This document shows positions 1-4,891 of a stretch of 19,723 bases of DNA, one piece after another (the stretch's first letter is position 1; each line of letters starts with the position of its first letter). The notes under the pieces are model-generated. The model did not search any database. It had not been told where the DNA came from and saw only the letters and a program-made list of their open reading frames with translations. This DNA comes from an uncultured Micrococcales bacterium (lineage in GTDB: Bacteria > Actinomycetota > Actinomycetes > S36-B12 > UBA10799): contig CALFYG010000176.1 in NCBI GenBank assembly GCA_937952095.1, positions 1-19,723 on the forward strand. The letters are read 5' to 3'. Both the position numbers and the translations under genes were made by a program.

Positions 1-117
1 CCCAGGCGGCGGCACGGGCGGCGGCACGGGCGGCGGCACGGGCGGCGTCCCCGGCGGAGGCCTCGGCGTCCCAGGCGGCGTCCCAGGCGGCGGCCCAGGC
101 GGAGGCCCAGGCGGCGC
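1..117. repeat. 12-bp imperfect tandem repeats inside the coding sequence
   Basis: The plus strand shows about ten 12-base units, for example GGCGGCACGGGC repeated three times and then variants with CCAGGCGGC. The period equals four codons and encodes the AWAA/AWDA/RAAA units of the minus-strand gene. The array continues past the left edge. Confidence 0.85.
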
Positions 118-565
118 GCGCGTCCTTGCGGACCGCGTCGAGTGCGGGACGGATCGCCGCGACGGTGGTGGGGTTGAGTATCTCCGGGAGGTTCTCGAGG
201 GTGGCAGCCTGGTCGTCGAGACCGGCGAGTCGCAGCCATGCGGGCGTGTGGACCCGGACCGACCAGTCGACTGCCAGCCACGAGCGGCGGTTCTCCAGCT
301 CGGGGCTGGCCGGCGCTGTCCCGAGGACGCCGCCGTCGTGGACGTTCGCGAGGTAGCGGACCAGCTGGTTGCGGTCACCGTCGGGCAGGGCGTCGTTCCA
401 CGAGCGGAGGAACGCAGCGATGACCGGCGACACGCACTGGGGGTGGTCCGACCACGGTTCGCCGGCCATGTACGCCGCGGCTTCCATCACGCACATCTCC
501 GACGCTCCGGGGGAGTGCCCGCCGGCGGCGAGGGTGAGGGTGTCGAGGTTGAGGGTGGGGGTCAT
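1..565 (-). CDS. Actinophage-type hypothetical protein with Ala/Trp/Arg tetrapeptide repeats, 3' end cut by window
   Basis: The frame runs open from an ATG at 565 to the left window edge (188 codons seen, no stop). The N-terminal ~130 residues look globular: a Gly-His-Ser loop near residue 16, a stretch reading MCVMEAAAYMAGEPWSDHPQ, and a Trp-rich middle. From about residue 149 the protein becomes a chain of four-residue units such as AWAA, AWDA and RAAA, which would form an Ala-rich helix with Trp or Arg on one face. An AGGAG ribosome site lies about 11 bases before the ATG. From memory, proteins with this layout are common in actinobacteriophages but have no known function. It is the last visible gene of the five-gene operon started at 1437. 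The stop and the true number of repeats lie outside the window. Confidence 0.8.
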   Translation of the reverse strand, partial: MTPTLNLDTLTLAAGGHSPGASEMCVMEAAAYMAGEPWSDHPQCVSPVIAAFLRSWNDALPDGDRNQLVRYLANVHDGGVLGTAPASPELENRRSWLAVDWSVRVHTPAWLRLAGLDDQAATLENLPEILNPTTVAAIRPALDAVRKDARAAWASAWAAAWDAAWDAEASAGDAARAAARAAARAAAW

Positions 566-600
566 GGTTGACTTGCTCCTGGTCCCGGGTGCGTCCGGGG

Positions 601-885
601 TCACGCCGCCCCCGGATGGGACCCGGGGGCGGTGCTGTTCGGGAACTGGCCCGGCTGGACACCGGGGAATCGTTCGACGGTCGCCCCGTCCCCACCGACC
701 GGCCGGTACGGGCACGGCTGCACCGGCACCACCGACGACAGGGCGATCTCGCCGCGGTCGTCGCGGGGCAGCGGGGCGGGGTTGGACGGGTGGATGGTCT
801 GCACGAACTCGGTGTTGGTGAGGCACCGGCCGGCGTAGAGGACGTGGGTGGGGTGCTCGAGGTAGGCGTCGGGGTGGTTAGCCAC
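601..885 (-). CDS. Small hypothetical protein (94 aa)
   Basis: The gene starts at a GTG at 885 that overlaps the TAA stop of the preceding 33-aa gene by 8 bases, a typical coupled arrangement. The N-terminal half (MANHPDAYLEHPTHVLYAGR) looks like a folded core. The C-terminal half is rich in Pro and Gly and probably disordered. I recognise no family. It sits in the small-gene operon downstream of the promoter at 1410-1437 and is followed after 35 bases by the Ala/Trp repeat gene. Function unknown; the call as a real gene rests on overlap, codon use and lack of any competing frame. Confidence 0.65.
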   Translation of the reverse strand: MANHPDAYLEHPTHVLYAGRCLTNTEFVQTIHPSNPAPLPRDDRGEIALSSVVPVQPCPYRPVGGDGATVERFPGVQPGQFPNSTAPGSHPGAA

Positions 886-979
886 GGTCGCCCGCCCAGA
901 TCCACAGGGTCATGGCCACGCACAGCACGGCGACGAACACGAGGTCGGCCGGTTCGTGGGTGACGGCGAGGAGGCTCAC
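878..979 (-). CDS. 33-aa single-pass membrane protein
   Basis: This gene is very short. The GTG start (979) overlaps the TGA of the coiled-coil gene in a GTGA junction, and its TAA stop lies inside the start of the next gene. The sequence reads MSLLAVTHEPADLVFVAVLC followed by VAMTLWIWAGDRG, so one hydrophobic helix covers about residues 12-29 and is bordered by acidic and basic ends. It exactly fills the gap between two neighbours, which would be unlikely for a chance frame. It could be a holin- or antiholin-like peptide or an unrelated membrane peptide; no family is recognised. Confidence 0.6.
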   Translation of the reverse strand: MSLLAVTHEPADLVFVAVLCVAMTLWIWAGDRG

Positions 980-1188
980 AGCCCGACCGCCTGGGCGAGC
1001 TCGTCGAGCCACCGGAGCGCACGGTCGCGGGCCTGGTCGACCAGCGACGGCTGCTGCACACGGAGGCGGTTGGCCTCGGCGATGGCGGCGGCCTCTGCTG
1101 CTTCGGCGCGTTCGGCGCGGCCGATGGCCCGGTCGCGCTGCTGTTGCGCTTCGATGAGTTGGGCGCGGAGTCGGGCCTTCTCGCCCAT
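976..1188 (-). CDS. Short coiled-coil protein (70-71 aa)
   Basis: The protein begins MGEKARLRAQLIEAQQQRDR and is almost entirely charged and Ala-rich with heptad-like spacing up to about residue 45, so a coiled coil or long helix is expected. The C-terminal end (residues 46-70) has Trp and Leu that could pack as a second helix. Either ATG 1188 (TGATG junction with the helix-turn-helix gene) or GTG 1191 (GTGA junction) could be the start. A GAGG lies about 8 bases before the ATG, so I prefer 1188. It is translated between a small DNA-binding protein and a tiny membrane protein. Role unknown. Confidence 0.65.
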   Translation of the reverse strand: MGEKARLRAQLIEAQQQRDRAIGRAERAEAAEAAAIAEANRLRVQQPSLVDQARDRALRWLDELAQAVGL

Positions 1189-1400
1189 CACGCGGCCTCG
1201 GGGCCGTCGGCGGCGGACCCGTCGATGTCCACGATCCAGCGGCGGATCGTGCGGCCCACCACCTCGACGCCGTGCTCGGCGTACAGCCGAGAGGCGATCT
1301 GGTCGGGGGACAGGTCGTCGGCGCGGTAGGCGGCGATCAGGTCAGCGAGCGTTCCGCCCGTGAGCCTGTCGGCCATGCGCCAGGTGGCGGTGTTCGGCAT
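1188..1400 (-). CDS. Small helix-turn-helix protein, first gene of the downstream operon
   Basis: About 70 aa starting MPNTATWRMADRLTGG. Residues ~18-57 (LADLIAAYRADDLSPDQIAS, then a short acidic loop and RTIRRWIVD) have the pattern of a helix-turn-helix: a helix, a turn near Leu-Ser-Pro, and a second helix containing Thr-Ile-Arg-Arg-Trp. Such short proteins in phages usually bind DNA as regulators. The gene follows a strong promoter whose expected start point is only a few bases before ATG 1400, so the message is probably leaderless. ATG 1409 overlaps the -10 flank and is unlikely; ATG 1376 is a possible shorter start. The palindrome in the promoter spacer suggests autoregulation, which is inference. 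Confidence 0.7.
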   Translation of the reverse strand: MPNTATWRMADRLTGGTLADLIAAYRADDLSPDQIASRLYAEHGVEVVGRTIRRWIVDIDGSAADGPEAA

Positions 1401-1409
1401 GATCGGCAT

Positions 1410-1437
1410 TCAATACCGCTCAGCGGACTTCTGTCAA
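1410..1437 (-). promoter_or_regulatory. Sigma-70-like promoter, TTGACA-N16-TATTGA
   Basis: On the minus strand a perfect -35 box TTGACA (1437-1432) is followed after 16 bases by TATTGA (1415-1410). Transcription would begin near 1403, a few bases before ATG 1400, giving a leaderless message, a common arrangement in Actinobacteria. It lies just downstream of the terminator that ends the late operon, so it should start a separate transcript. Confidence 0.75.
1416..1426. promoter_or_regulatory. Candidate operator palindrome in the promoter spacer
   Basis: CCGCTCAGCGG is an 11-base perfect palindrome with one central base. It lies exactly between the -35 and -10 boxes, where a bound dimer would block polymerase. 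The adjacent helix-turn-helix protein is the obvious candidate ligand. Confidence 0.5.
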
Positions 1438-1509
1438 CACTTTGGCGGAAACATTTTCCCGGCTGAGAGTGGTTGGTTACGGTTGTTCAGGTCAAGCCCC
1501 AAAACGGCG

Positions 1510-1539
1510 AAGCGCCCCCGACCGAAGCCGGGGGCGCTT
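1510..1539 (-). terminator. Rho-independent-type terminator after tRNA-Pro
   Basis: An 11-bp perfect stem (AAGCGCCCCCG, 1510-1520, with its complement 1529-1539) encloses an 8-base loop with a TTCG core on the minus strand. On the minus strand it is followed within about 8 bases by GTTTTG, a short T run. It lies 21 bases past the tRNA 3' end and before the next promoter, so it separates the late transcript from the small-gene operon. Confidence 0.75.
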
Positions 1540-1560
1540 GCTTGCTTGGTCGCTCTTACG

Positions 1561-1635
1561 TGGTCGGGGTGGAGGGAATCGAACCCCCGACCATACGGTC
1601 CCAAACCGTCTGCGCTACCACTGCGCCACACCCCG
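1561..1635 (-). tRNA. tRNA-Pro (anticodon UGG)
   Basis: The 75-nt sequence folds as a full cloverleaf: acceptor stem CGGGGTG with CACCCCG, D arm GCGC/GCGC with the conserved GG in the loop, anticodon loop TTTGGGA giving UGG, a 5-base variable loop, T stem GGGGG/CCCTC with loop TTCGATT, discriminator A and an encoded CCA. C1 and A73 are usual for proline tRNAs. The outer anticodon-stem pair (G27-A43) is a mismatch. It is co-oriented with the late genes and sits between two hairpins, so it is probably released by processing of the late transcript. Phage tRNAs can supplement host decoding; tRNA genes can also serve as integration sites, but no duplicated tRNA end or integrase is seen here. Confidence 0.93.
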
Positions 1636-1640
1636 GTGAT

Positions 1641-1719
1641 AGCGGGGCGCGTGCCTGCCCCGCTAGGCGGGGGACGGTCGCAGGGCGGTGGACAGGCCGG
1701 ACTCCCCCCGCTAGGGGAG
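1641..1719 (-). other. Structured GC-rich intergenic stretch before the tRNA
   Basis: No gene is seen. The 10-mer CCCCGCTAGG occurs twice (1658-1667 and 1706-1715). Short stems can form: CCCCGC/GCGGGG (1658-1672), CTCCCC/GGGGAG (1702-1719), and an alternative pairing of AGCGGGG (1641-1647) with CCCCGCT (1658-1664). Because the first and third pairings compete, the RNA could switch fold, perhaps to guide tRNA processing. Confidence 0.45.
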
Positions 1720-1721
1720 CA

Positions 1722-1755
1722 GCCCCCGGCCCGTCACCACACTCGGGCCGGGGGC
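1722..1755 (-). terminator. Strong hairpin just after the last lysis gene
   Basis: A 12-bp perfect stem GCCCCCGGCCCG (1722-1733) pairs with 1744-1755 across a 10-base loop, six bases past the stop of the 56-aa membrane protein. No T run follows, so it may be a weak terminator, an RNA stability element or a processing site ahead of the tRNA. Confidence 0.6.
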
Positions 1756-1761
1756 ACCCCC

Positions 1762-1932
1762 TCAGGCGGGCGTCGTGAACCGCTGCGCGACCCACGCCGC
1801 GACGAGGATCACCACCGCGCCGATCGCCGCGTTCTGCTCGTCGGTGAAATGGCCGAACGCCACGATCAGCCCGTTCACCGCGGCGGCCAGACCGGCAGCG
1901 GTGATGGGCGGGTTCTGCTTGGCGGGGTTCAT
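1762..1932 (-). CDS. Putative holin, two membrane segments (56 aa)
   Basis: The protein starts MNPAKQNPPI and has two hydrophobic segments, about residues 12-27 (AAGLAAAVNGLIVAFG) and 36-52 (AIGAVVILVAAWVAQ), joined by a short acidic loop and ending in Arg-Phe-Thr-Thr-Pro-Ala. Size, topology and its place behind the endolysin fit a small holin that forms the membrane hole at lysis. A GGAG lies about 7 bases before ATG 1932, and the ATG overlaps the stop of the 24-aa gene by four bases. A longer upstream start is rejected because it would overrun the 24-aa gene. Alternative: antiholin or another phage membrane protein. Confidence 0.65.
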   Translation of the reverse strand: MNPAKQNPPITAAGLAAAVNGLIVAFGHFTDEQNAAIGAVVILVAAWVAQRFTTPA

Positions 1933-2003
1933 GCGAGCACTCCAAACGTGAGGGCGGACGGGGGAACGATCAGGTCGGCGAGGAACAGCCACAGGCGGGT
2001 CAT
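1929..2003 (-). CDS. 24-aa hydrophobic peptide gene between two holin-like genes
   Basis: The reading frame starts MTRLWLFLADLIVPPSALTF and ends GVLA. Both ends are ATGA junctions: its ATG overlaps the stop of the 88-aa gene, and its TGA overlaps the ATG of the 56-aa gene. This double overlap and the lack of any other frame in the gap argue for real translation, at least as a coupling cistron. One short hydrophobic helix (about residues 4-14) is broken by a Pro-Pro. It may contribute to lysis timing or only pass ribosomes onward. No family is recognised. Confidence 0.55.
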   Translation of the reverse strand: MTRLWLFLADLIVPPSALTFGVLA

Positions 2004-2266
2004 GCGCCCGCATCCCCAAGGCGGCGTTCGTGCTCGCTCACCTGCTCAGACATGCGGGCCACCAGTTGCGACAGGTTCCACAGCGTCACCAGCGCCCACC
2101 CAAGAATGCCGGTGACGGTCGCTGCGAGGAAGGTGCCGATCGCGATAAGCGCCCCGTCTGGCACGTCAGCGCCGAGGATGACCACGGCGATCCCGGCAGC
2201 CCCGACGATCACGTCACCGGTGGCGGCAAGCTTGACGATCAGCAGCGACCACGGGGCCTCGGCCAT
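2000..2266 (-). CDS. Putative holin, two membrane segments and charged tail (88 aa)
   Basis: Two hydrophobic stretches cover about residues 18-33 (DVIVGAAGIAVVILGA) and 38-62 (GALIAIGTFLAATVTGILGW...). A charged, probably helical tail follows (residues 64-88, with ARMSEQVSEHERRL). This matches the general shape of actinophage holins. The ATG at 2266 overlaps the endolysin stop in a TGATG junction, so it is translated right behind the amidase. Together with the 24-aa and 56-aa proteins it forms the presumed membrane part of the lysis cassette. Which of the two larger proteins is holin and which is antiholin cannot be read from sequence. Confidence 0.65.
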   Translation of the reverse strand: MAEAPWSLLIVKLAATGDVIVGAAGIAVVILGADVPDGALIAIGTFLAATVTGILGWALVTLWNLSQLVARMSEQVSEHERRLGDAGA

Positions 2267-2982
2267 CAGCCGACCTTGGCCTCGAGTGCGGAGATGTCAG
2301 CCTTGAGGGCGGCGATCTCGGCGCGGGTCTTGCGGGACTTGAACTTCATGCGCTCCGTCAGCCGCACCTCGGTCTTCTTAAGCTCGATGAGGATCTTTAG
2401 GTCGTGGGCGTCCACGTAGGCGCGGTCGTCGGCGGTCATGGCGTCTCCTTGGGTGAGGGCTTCCGCGACCCGCCTGCGCCACTCGTCACCCGATGGGATA
2501 CCGGGACCGGCAGGGTCAGGCTTGCGGGTGGGTGCCCACTCGCGGTGGTAACAGACGGTGTCGGGGGTGAATCCGCCGCCGTCGCACATGGCGGCGCAGA
2601 GCCGCACGTAGGCGTCGATCTGGTGGGCGGGCCAGGGTTCTCCGACGCCGTTGTTCTCGGCTTCGATGCCGAGGACGCTGCTGTTGCCGCTGAGCCCACG
2701 CCAGCCGCCCGTGCCGGCGTGGTTGGCGGTGCCGGCGGCGATGATGTAGCAGTCGCCGTTGCGTGCGAGCAGGACGTTGCAGAGCGGGCCGTTGAGGTCG
2801 GGTCGGCCGTTGATGACGGTGCCGAGGGCGGGGTGGTCGCTGCCTGCGGCTGAGGCGGTGTGGTGGCAGACGACGCCGCTGGGGTTGAGGGTGCTGCTGC
2901 CACGGTTCTGCCATCCTGGGGTTTCGTGGACGGTGAGGCCGTGGGCGCGCAGGGTGTCGGGGAGCCATAGGGCTCGGGGCAT
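2266..2982 (-). CDS. Endolysin, N-acetylmuramoyl-L-alanine amidase (amidase_2 type)
   Basis: This enzyme would cut the bond between muramic acid and L-alanine in host peptidoglycan at the end of infection. Residues ~15-175 form an amidase_2/T7-lysozyme-like domain: VVCHHTAS (His40/His41, first zinc ligand), SVLGIEAEN (residues 102-110, Glu region), CYHREWAPTRKPDPAGPG (His146 and Asp156, likely the other ligands). Residues ~180-238 are a charged Lys/Glu/Arg coiled coil (TEVRLTERMKFKSRKTRAEI...) with no recognisable cell-wall-binding domain. An AAGGAGG stands before ATG 2982. The holin-like genes overlap its 3' end. The catalytic call is firm; the role of the coiled coil (oligomerisation or wall contact) is inference. 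Confidence 0.9.
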   Translation of the reverse strand: MPRALWLPDTLRAHGLTVHETPGWQNRGSSTLNPSGVVCHHTASAAGSDHPALGTVINGRPDLNGPLCNVLLARNGDCYIIAAGTANHAGTGGWRGLSGNSSVLGIEAENNGVGEPWPAHQIDAYVRLCAAMCDGGGFTPDTVCYHREWAPTRKPDPAGPGIPSGDEWRRRVAEALTQGDAMTADDRAYVDAHDLKILIELKKTEVRLTERMKFKSRKTRAEIAALKADISALEAKVG

Positions 2983-3008
2983 GTGTGCCTCCTTGGGCGC
3001 GCTTGTGT

Positions 3009-3025
3009 CCCCGCCGTGGGCGGGG
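3009..3025 (-). other. Short perfect hairpin upstream of the endolysin gene
   Basis: CCCCGCC (3009-3015) pairs perfectly with GGCGGGG (3019-3025) over a 3-base loop in the 67-base gap before the endolysin. It is followed on the minus strand by the AAGGAGG ribosome site. There is no T run, so RNA stability or processing is more likely than full termination. Confidence 0.5.
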
Positions 3026-3049
3026 TGGGCGGGTTGTTGGGGAGCTAGG

Positions 3050-3556
3050 TCAGGCCAGCTCGGGCGGATCGAGGAAGAACTGATCGGAGCAGGTGAGCAG
3101 GATCCCCGGCGTCACCGACCCGTCGGCCACGGTCCCGTCGTCCAGCACCACGAAACCGCCGGACGTGGGCGTGACCGGTGACAGTGACGAGTACCCGGTG
3201 CCTTGCATGTGGGTGTTGTGCGACGGCCGGTAACCGGCCGGGAGGGTGAAGATCGGATATCCGGGGGTGCCGGACTGCACGGTGAGGTGCACGTCCACGA
3301 CACCGGGCTCACGGAGGCGGAAGGCGGTCTTGGGCTCACCCGTGACGTTCGCCCACCCGTTCTCGAAAGCAGGGGCATCGCCACCAGAGCCGACGTAGTG
3401 CCAGTCCTCGCCCGCCACCAGCGCCGTCAGCCCCGTCGTCGAAATCGGCACGTCAGCCGACCCCGCCGAACCCGGCGAGTCCGTCGGCACCTGGCACGTC
3501 CACGCGCCCAACACCAACACCACCACAACCACCACAACCGCACGCAAACGAGTCAT
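3050..3556 (-). CDS. Tail-fibre-like protein with N-terminal signal or membrane anchor
   Basis: The protein (168 aa from ATG 3556; a GTG at 3559 would add one residue) opens MTRLRAVVVVVVVLVLGAWT, a basic start plus a Val-rich hydrophobic core, then Cys-Gln-Val-Pro. That fits a Sec signal peptide or a membrane anchor; the Cys lacks a clean lipobox because Thr precedes it. The rest is beta-rich: FENGWANVTGEPKTAF, then a GVVDVHLTVQSGT stretch and IFTLPAGYRPS. A pattern of this Trp-x-Asn ... Leu-Pro-Ala-Gly-Tyr-Arg-Pro kind is frequent in phage tail-fibre tips. It lies between the minor tail genes and the endolysin, 24 bases after the preceding stop, with no strong ribosome site. It may be a virion protein or a phage protein displayed by the infected cell. 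Confidence 0.6.
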   Translation of the reverse strand: MTRLRAVVVVVVVLVLGAWTCQVPTDSPGSAGSADVPISTTGLTALVAGEDWHYVGSGGDAPAFENGWANVTGEPKTAFRLREPGVVDVHLTVQSGTPGYPIFTLPAGYRPSHNTHMQGTGYSSLSPVTPTSGGFVVLDDGTVADGSVTPGILLTCSDQFFLDPPELA

Positions 3557-3580
3557 CACACGAGTAGACCACGGAACCCA

Positions 3581-4891
3581 TCACAGCGAAACCCCCACCT
3601 CAGGACGCAACCGCTTCGGCTCACCCAGCTCCACCGTCGCAGGCCCATCCTCGAACACCACGAACGGCGACAAATCCGTCAACACGAAATTCCCCCCCGA
3701 CCACGAAATCGAATACACCCCACGATCCGCCGTGATCGGCTCACGCACCGCCGTCACCCGCACCGTCGCCGGATACACCACCCGCCCCTGATACAACACC
3801 GGCGTCGACGTCGAATACAGATCGTTGTCCGGGTCGAACACATAGATCATGTCCCCAGGGTTCACCCGCCCCGACCCCCCAGCCGTCCCCTTCAACTCGT
3901 ACGCGTCCGTCGACAACGTGATCTCACGCTGCGGCTGATCCACCTTCGCCAACTGCCAATCAGCCACCGTCGTCGCATCGTCATACGACGTCGCGTTCCT
4001 CGCCTGCACCACCTTGCGCACCACCGGCGCCCCGCCCGTGAACGCCACGAAATACGGGTTCGACGTCGGCGTCGACGTCCCGTACGGGTTCACCTCATCC
4101 CACTTCGAGCCCGGCGGCAGATTCGCACCCGACGACGTGTGCGCCGTGTTGCACTCGTAGTAGGTGCCGTCCGTCGCCACCACAGTGTCCCCCACCGCGT
4201 ACGACACCCCGAACGCATAGTCCTCAGGTGTGAACGGCGTCGTCACCTCCGACGCCCAATCGTCCCAATCGTCACGCTCGTCGAACTCCACCGACGGCAA
4301 CCCCGTCACGTTCAGATCCCGCCCACCACCCTTCGGCGTCGCGATCACCGTCGGCGACGACACGAACAACGACGAGCTCACATCCAACGTCCCCGACGGG
4401 TTCACCCGCCAGTTCCGCCCGAACCGGCGGCACACATCCCCCAGGATCTCCAACGGCGTCTGACCCGCCGTGATACGCCCCGGTTTCTTCGGCGACGCAC
4501 TCGAGGAGATCGACCCCACCGACAACCCGTTCGACTCCGACACACCGATCCGAAGCACGTTGTTCCGAATCCACGACGTGTTCGACCCGTCGTACAGCGG
4601 CCGCTTCGACACCACCTGATCCGCAGGCGCTCGAGCGAGCGTCAACAGCCACGCCGGCCCGAACCCCGACACCTGGGTCCGCGACCGCGACCGGCCAGAC
4701 ACCATCCCCGTGAACGACGCCAACCCCACCAGATCCGTGGCCGACAGCTTCCCCGGCGACGAGATCGGCGCAGGGGTCACCACCACCGCGGAGAACGCAC
4801 GCCCCGTCAACACCTTCACCGACTCCGGGGTGTCGTCCGCCAACTGCAACGACCACGACCCGGGCGCCTGCATCACCGTCTCGAAAGGCAT
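3581..4891 (-). CDS. Minor tail protein with chitin-binding-like insert (436 aa)
   Basis: This is the third large gene after the tail chaperones, the position of tail-tip or baseplate proteins in siphoviruses. Residues 1-220 are beta-rich and include an adsorption-apparatus-like stretch (ITAGQTPLEILGDVCRRFGRNWRV, split here as residues 140-163). Residues ~228-266 read FGVSYAVGDTVVATDGTYYE then CNTAHTSSG and KWDEV, which resembles a CBM5/12 carbohydrate-binding module (Tyr-x-x-Gly-Asp-x-Val, Tyr-Tyr-x-Cys, Ala-His-Thr-Ser). Residues 290-436 are again beta-rich. ATG 4891 overlaps the preceding stop in a TGATG junction. The tail assignment comes mainly from position and length; the sugar-binding insert suggests contact with cell-surface glycans. 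Confidence 0.75.
   Translation of the reverse strand: MPFETVMQAPGSWSLQLADDTPESVKVLTGRAFSAVVVTPAPISSPGKLSATDLVGLASFTGMVSGRSRSRTQVSGFGPAWLLTLARAPADQVVSKRPLYDGSNTSWIRNNVLRIGVSESNGLSVGSISSSASPKKPGRITAGQTPLEILGDVCRRFGRNWRVNPSGTLDVSSSLFVSSPTVIATPKGGGRDLNVTGLPSVEFDERDDWDDWASEVTTPFTPEDYAFGVSYAVGDTVVATDGTYYECNTAHTSSGANLPPGSKWDEVNPYGTSTPTSNPYFVAFTGGAPVVRKVVQARNATSYDDATTVADWQLAKVDQPQREITLSTDAYELKGTAGGSGRVNPGDMIYVFDPDNDLYSTSTPVLYQGRVVYPATVRVTAVREPITADRGVYSISWSGGNFVLTDLSPFVVFEDGPATVELGEPKRLRPEVGVSL

Noticed and set aside
1..117. CRISPR-like array
   Set aside because: The units are contiguous 12-mers without spacers and encode peptide repeats in frame.
564..575. 12-mer ATGGTTGACTTG shared with 10999-11010
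   Set aside because: Exact 12-mers are expected by chance in 20 kb, and the two sites have unrelated contexts.
1561..1635. Prophage attachment site in the tRNA
   Set aside because: No duplicated tRNA end and no integrase in the window; the tRNA looks like a late-operon gene. It cannot be excluded outside the window.
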